From: Amorphochlora amoebiformis
Taxonomy: Eukaryota > Cercozoa > Chlorarachniophyceae
DNA length: 64,000 nt
Reading direction: 5' to 3'
Assembly (NCBI GenBank): GCA_054601695.1
Contig: BAAHQB010000263.1
Span: 124,001-188,000, forward strand
Below are positions 43,914 to 64,000 of the stretch, piece by piece; the stretch's first letter is position 1; each line of letters begins with the position of its first letter. The notes below the pieces were generated by a model that worked only from the letters and a program-made list of their open reading frames with translations, ran no database searches and was not told where the DNA came from. Both the position numbers and the translations under genes were made by a program.

Positions 43914-45602
43914 AGTACATTTGTACGCATCTACATACATGTATATATATATATGTATATACATGTATATATCTACATACATAGACACGTATGTTAGATG
44001 CATTTAATATGGACACCTAGTTCGGATCCTTATGTTCTCATAGTTAATATATATATATACATATTATATATATTTAGAGGTAGAGAGAGGACTTTTTGAT
44101 GAAAAATGTATAAATCAAACCCTCTCTCCTCACTTCCCCTCGCTGGCTTTCCTCTCTGTTTCCCACTTCTGTCGTTTCTCTTTCCTTTCTTTTTCTCCTT
44201 TGTATTTTTCTCTCTTTTTCTCTTTGTGAGTGTAAGACTATCTATACCACTCATTTTTTTAATTGTCTTACACTTTTCTGCAACTCATTTTTTTTAAAGT
44301 GTCTTTACACTTTTCTCTGTTTCTTTGCCTATTTCCTTTTTTTCTTTGCCTATTTCCTTTTTTTCTTTGTCTATTTCCTTTGTTTTCTTCAATCTTAGCA
44401 TGACCCTGATACTGAGTTTATCCCAAGTTATGATGTTTTTGTTTTTGTTTCTCTTTTTTTTTTCTTTATTTTTTCTTTTTTTCTTTTTTGTTTTCGAGGC
44501 GTTTCTTGTATTTTTCTGTTTATCGAAGGAATACTAATTTGAATATGTCTATGAACATACATATATATATATATATATATATAATATAATATATATATAT
44601 GTAGCTAATCACTTTATACATTTATAAACTGCGGAATATCCAGAATAGAACCAGCCTTTCTTCTTGCTTTTTATTTCCCCATCAAAGAATCATCTGTTCC
44701 TCTCATCTTCCTGTTCTACAGCAGCATCAAATCTTCAGAAAGAGAGAAAGAGAAGGAAGGATGCAAGAGCTAAGATCCGTATCTCAGATTCTAAGATTGC
44801 CGGGTAAAACTAAAGAATGATTGGAAAAAAAATCCTTCCGACAAGGGAGGTTGAGTCCATGTAGTCCATATTTAACATATGGGATTTCAACATCGAAAAT
44901 CCCACTTGAAAATACGCAGAGCGCCTGTTACGTTAACATTTAATGAACCCAAATACCACATCAATTATTTGCTTCAGGAGCCTGATTAACTGGATTGTAC
45001 GGTTAATATTATAATTACTTCTGATTAAATACAAAAACACTAGATATATATCGAGTACACCCATTATCAAAAGGCAGCTGGACTCAGTAGCTTGGAATCA
45101 GCCAGTATTATCTAGATTATACCTAGTATACTAGTATACTTCAACTGGCACTTTAAATTATGATGATTTAGAGGAAGCAATATGGAAAAACATGTATTGT
45201 AACTAAGGCCCAACTAGCCCAAGTGCTAGAATTATTAGGACGAGATATGAGCTAGATGAGGAATGAGTAGTACTAGTTATTACACATATGCTGATCGTGA
45301 CAATTAGAATTAATTCTAACTTGGGATAACTTCAACTGTATTCGTATTCATATATATATATATATATATATATGTGTATAGATATATATCTAGATATGCT
45401 ATATAACACATACACATAATATGTATGTACATATGTATATACATATATATATATATATATATACTATGTATATGCACACGCAGTACATATGAGATATGTG
45501 TATATATTAGAAATATATGTATATGAGTATGTATATTTGCACAATACAAATATTTAGATAAAAAGGCGCTCACACATATGATTCTGGTATGCACATCTTA
45601 TT
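43598..45602. other. Intergenic region between convergent genes 5 and 6
   Basis: Both flanking genes end here. A cluster of TGTCAC/AGTGACA words sits at 43617-43677, including the perfect palindrome TGTCACTCGGAGTGACA, and could fold in the zinc-finger 3' UTR. A pyrimidine-rich block follows (44115-44520). From 44630 to 45330 there is about 700 bp of unique AT-rich sequence with no frame or family I recognise; a 56-codon frame near 44650-44819 is not convincing. Confidence 0.6.
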
Positions 45603-52677
<7,075 letters not shown>

Positions 52678-52910
52678 GGTTGTCGAAAGCCGCCGGACAC
52701 GTGTTATGGTCAAGCGGTGATGCTTCTAGAACATCACGATACAGATACGTGACGTAACGCAAGATAACATAACAAATGATCCTGTGACACGCCACAATGT
52801 CACAGAATTAGTTCACCGTGACATCTGGGGTAGTCACTCAATGATGCGTGACATTCTGTATCTGTCACACTTTCGTGCACCGTCAAGCTGGGTTCTCTCT
52901 CCTTACCCTT
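52678..52910. promoter_or_regulatory. Bidirectional promoter region with TGTCAC/GTGACA cluster
   Basis: The 233 bp between two divergent start codons is free of microsatellite. It contains GTGACA or TGTCAC at about 52784, 52798, 52819, 52848 and 52864, plus CGTGACGTAACG at 52749 and the palindrome ACACGTGT at 52699. No clear TATA box is present. Confidence 0.6.

Positions 52911-64000
<11,090 letters not shown>

Noticed and set aside
44630-44819. Possible small gene (56 codons, Ser-rich then basic)
   Set aside because: No start context, splice partner or motif. It overlaps GA-rich sequence, so it may be intergenic.

Overview
This is nuclear DNA of a unicellular eukaryote, very probably a protist. 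The window is dominated by (TA)n microsatellite, (CT)n/(GA)n tracts and TTAGGG/CCCTAA telomere-type repeats, and almost all long open frames are translations of these repeats. The real genes are many short exons (21 to 365 nt) in GT-AG context, set in introns built almost wholly of simple repeats. I reconstructed the genes by reading exon islands between splice sites and requiring that codon phase continue across every intron. The host cannot be named from sequence alone. TTAGGG-type repeats, high intron density and a possible plastid membrane protein would fit an alga or another plastid-bearing protist.

Layout. (1) A TruA-family tRNA pseudouridine synthase, + strand, about 2.9-13.1 kb, 20 or more exons. 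(2) An unrecognised gene, + strand, 14.8-19.5 kb. (3) An unrecognised basic, Ser/Pro-rich protein, + strand, 19.8-24.5 kb, with an upstream TATA box. (4) An unrecognised Gly/Arg-rich gene, + strand, 25.1-27.7 kb. (5) A six-finger C2H2 zinc-finger protein, + strand, about 29.4-43.6 kb. (6) A two-membrane-segment protein with a coiled-coil tail, - strand, 52.7-45.6 kb, perhaps a plastid LPA1/DUF3493-like protein. (7) A fold-type I PLP aminotransferase resembling kynurenine aminotransferases, with a probable organelle presequence, + strand, from 52.9 kb and running off the right edge. Genes 6 and 7 diverge from a 233-bp intergenic region rich in TGTCAC/GTGACA. No functional link between the genes is evident.

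Three things stand out. First, many exons are followed or preceded by partial tandem copies of their own edge that keep the splice site, here called exon-edge echoes. In the aminotransferase a 27-nt exon is present as three intact copies plus one variant. Second, several introns start GTAACCCTAAC and end CCCTAG, so telomere-type repeat supplies donor, branch-like CTAAC and acceptor. Third, an element of about 90 bp with a perfect hairpin is scattered in about 20 copies, always inside introns and nearly always next to telomere-type repeat. A 367-bp pure CG tract that interrupts an exon echo is also exceptional. No rRNA, tRNA or CRISPR array was seen.
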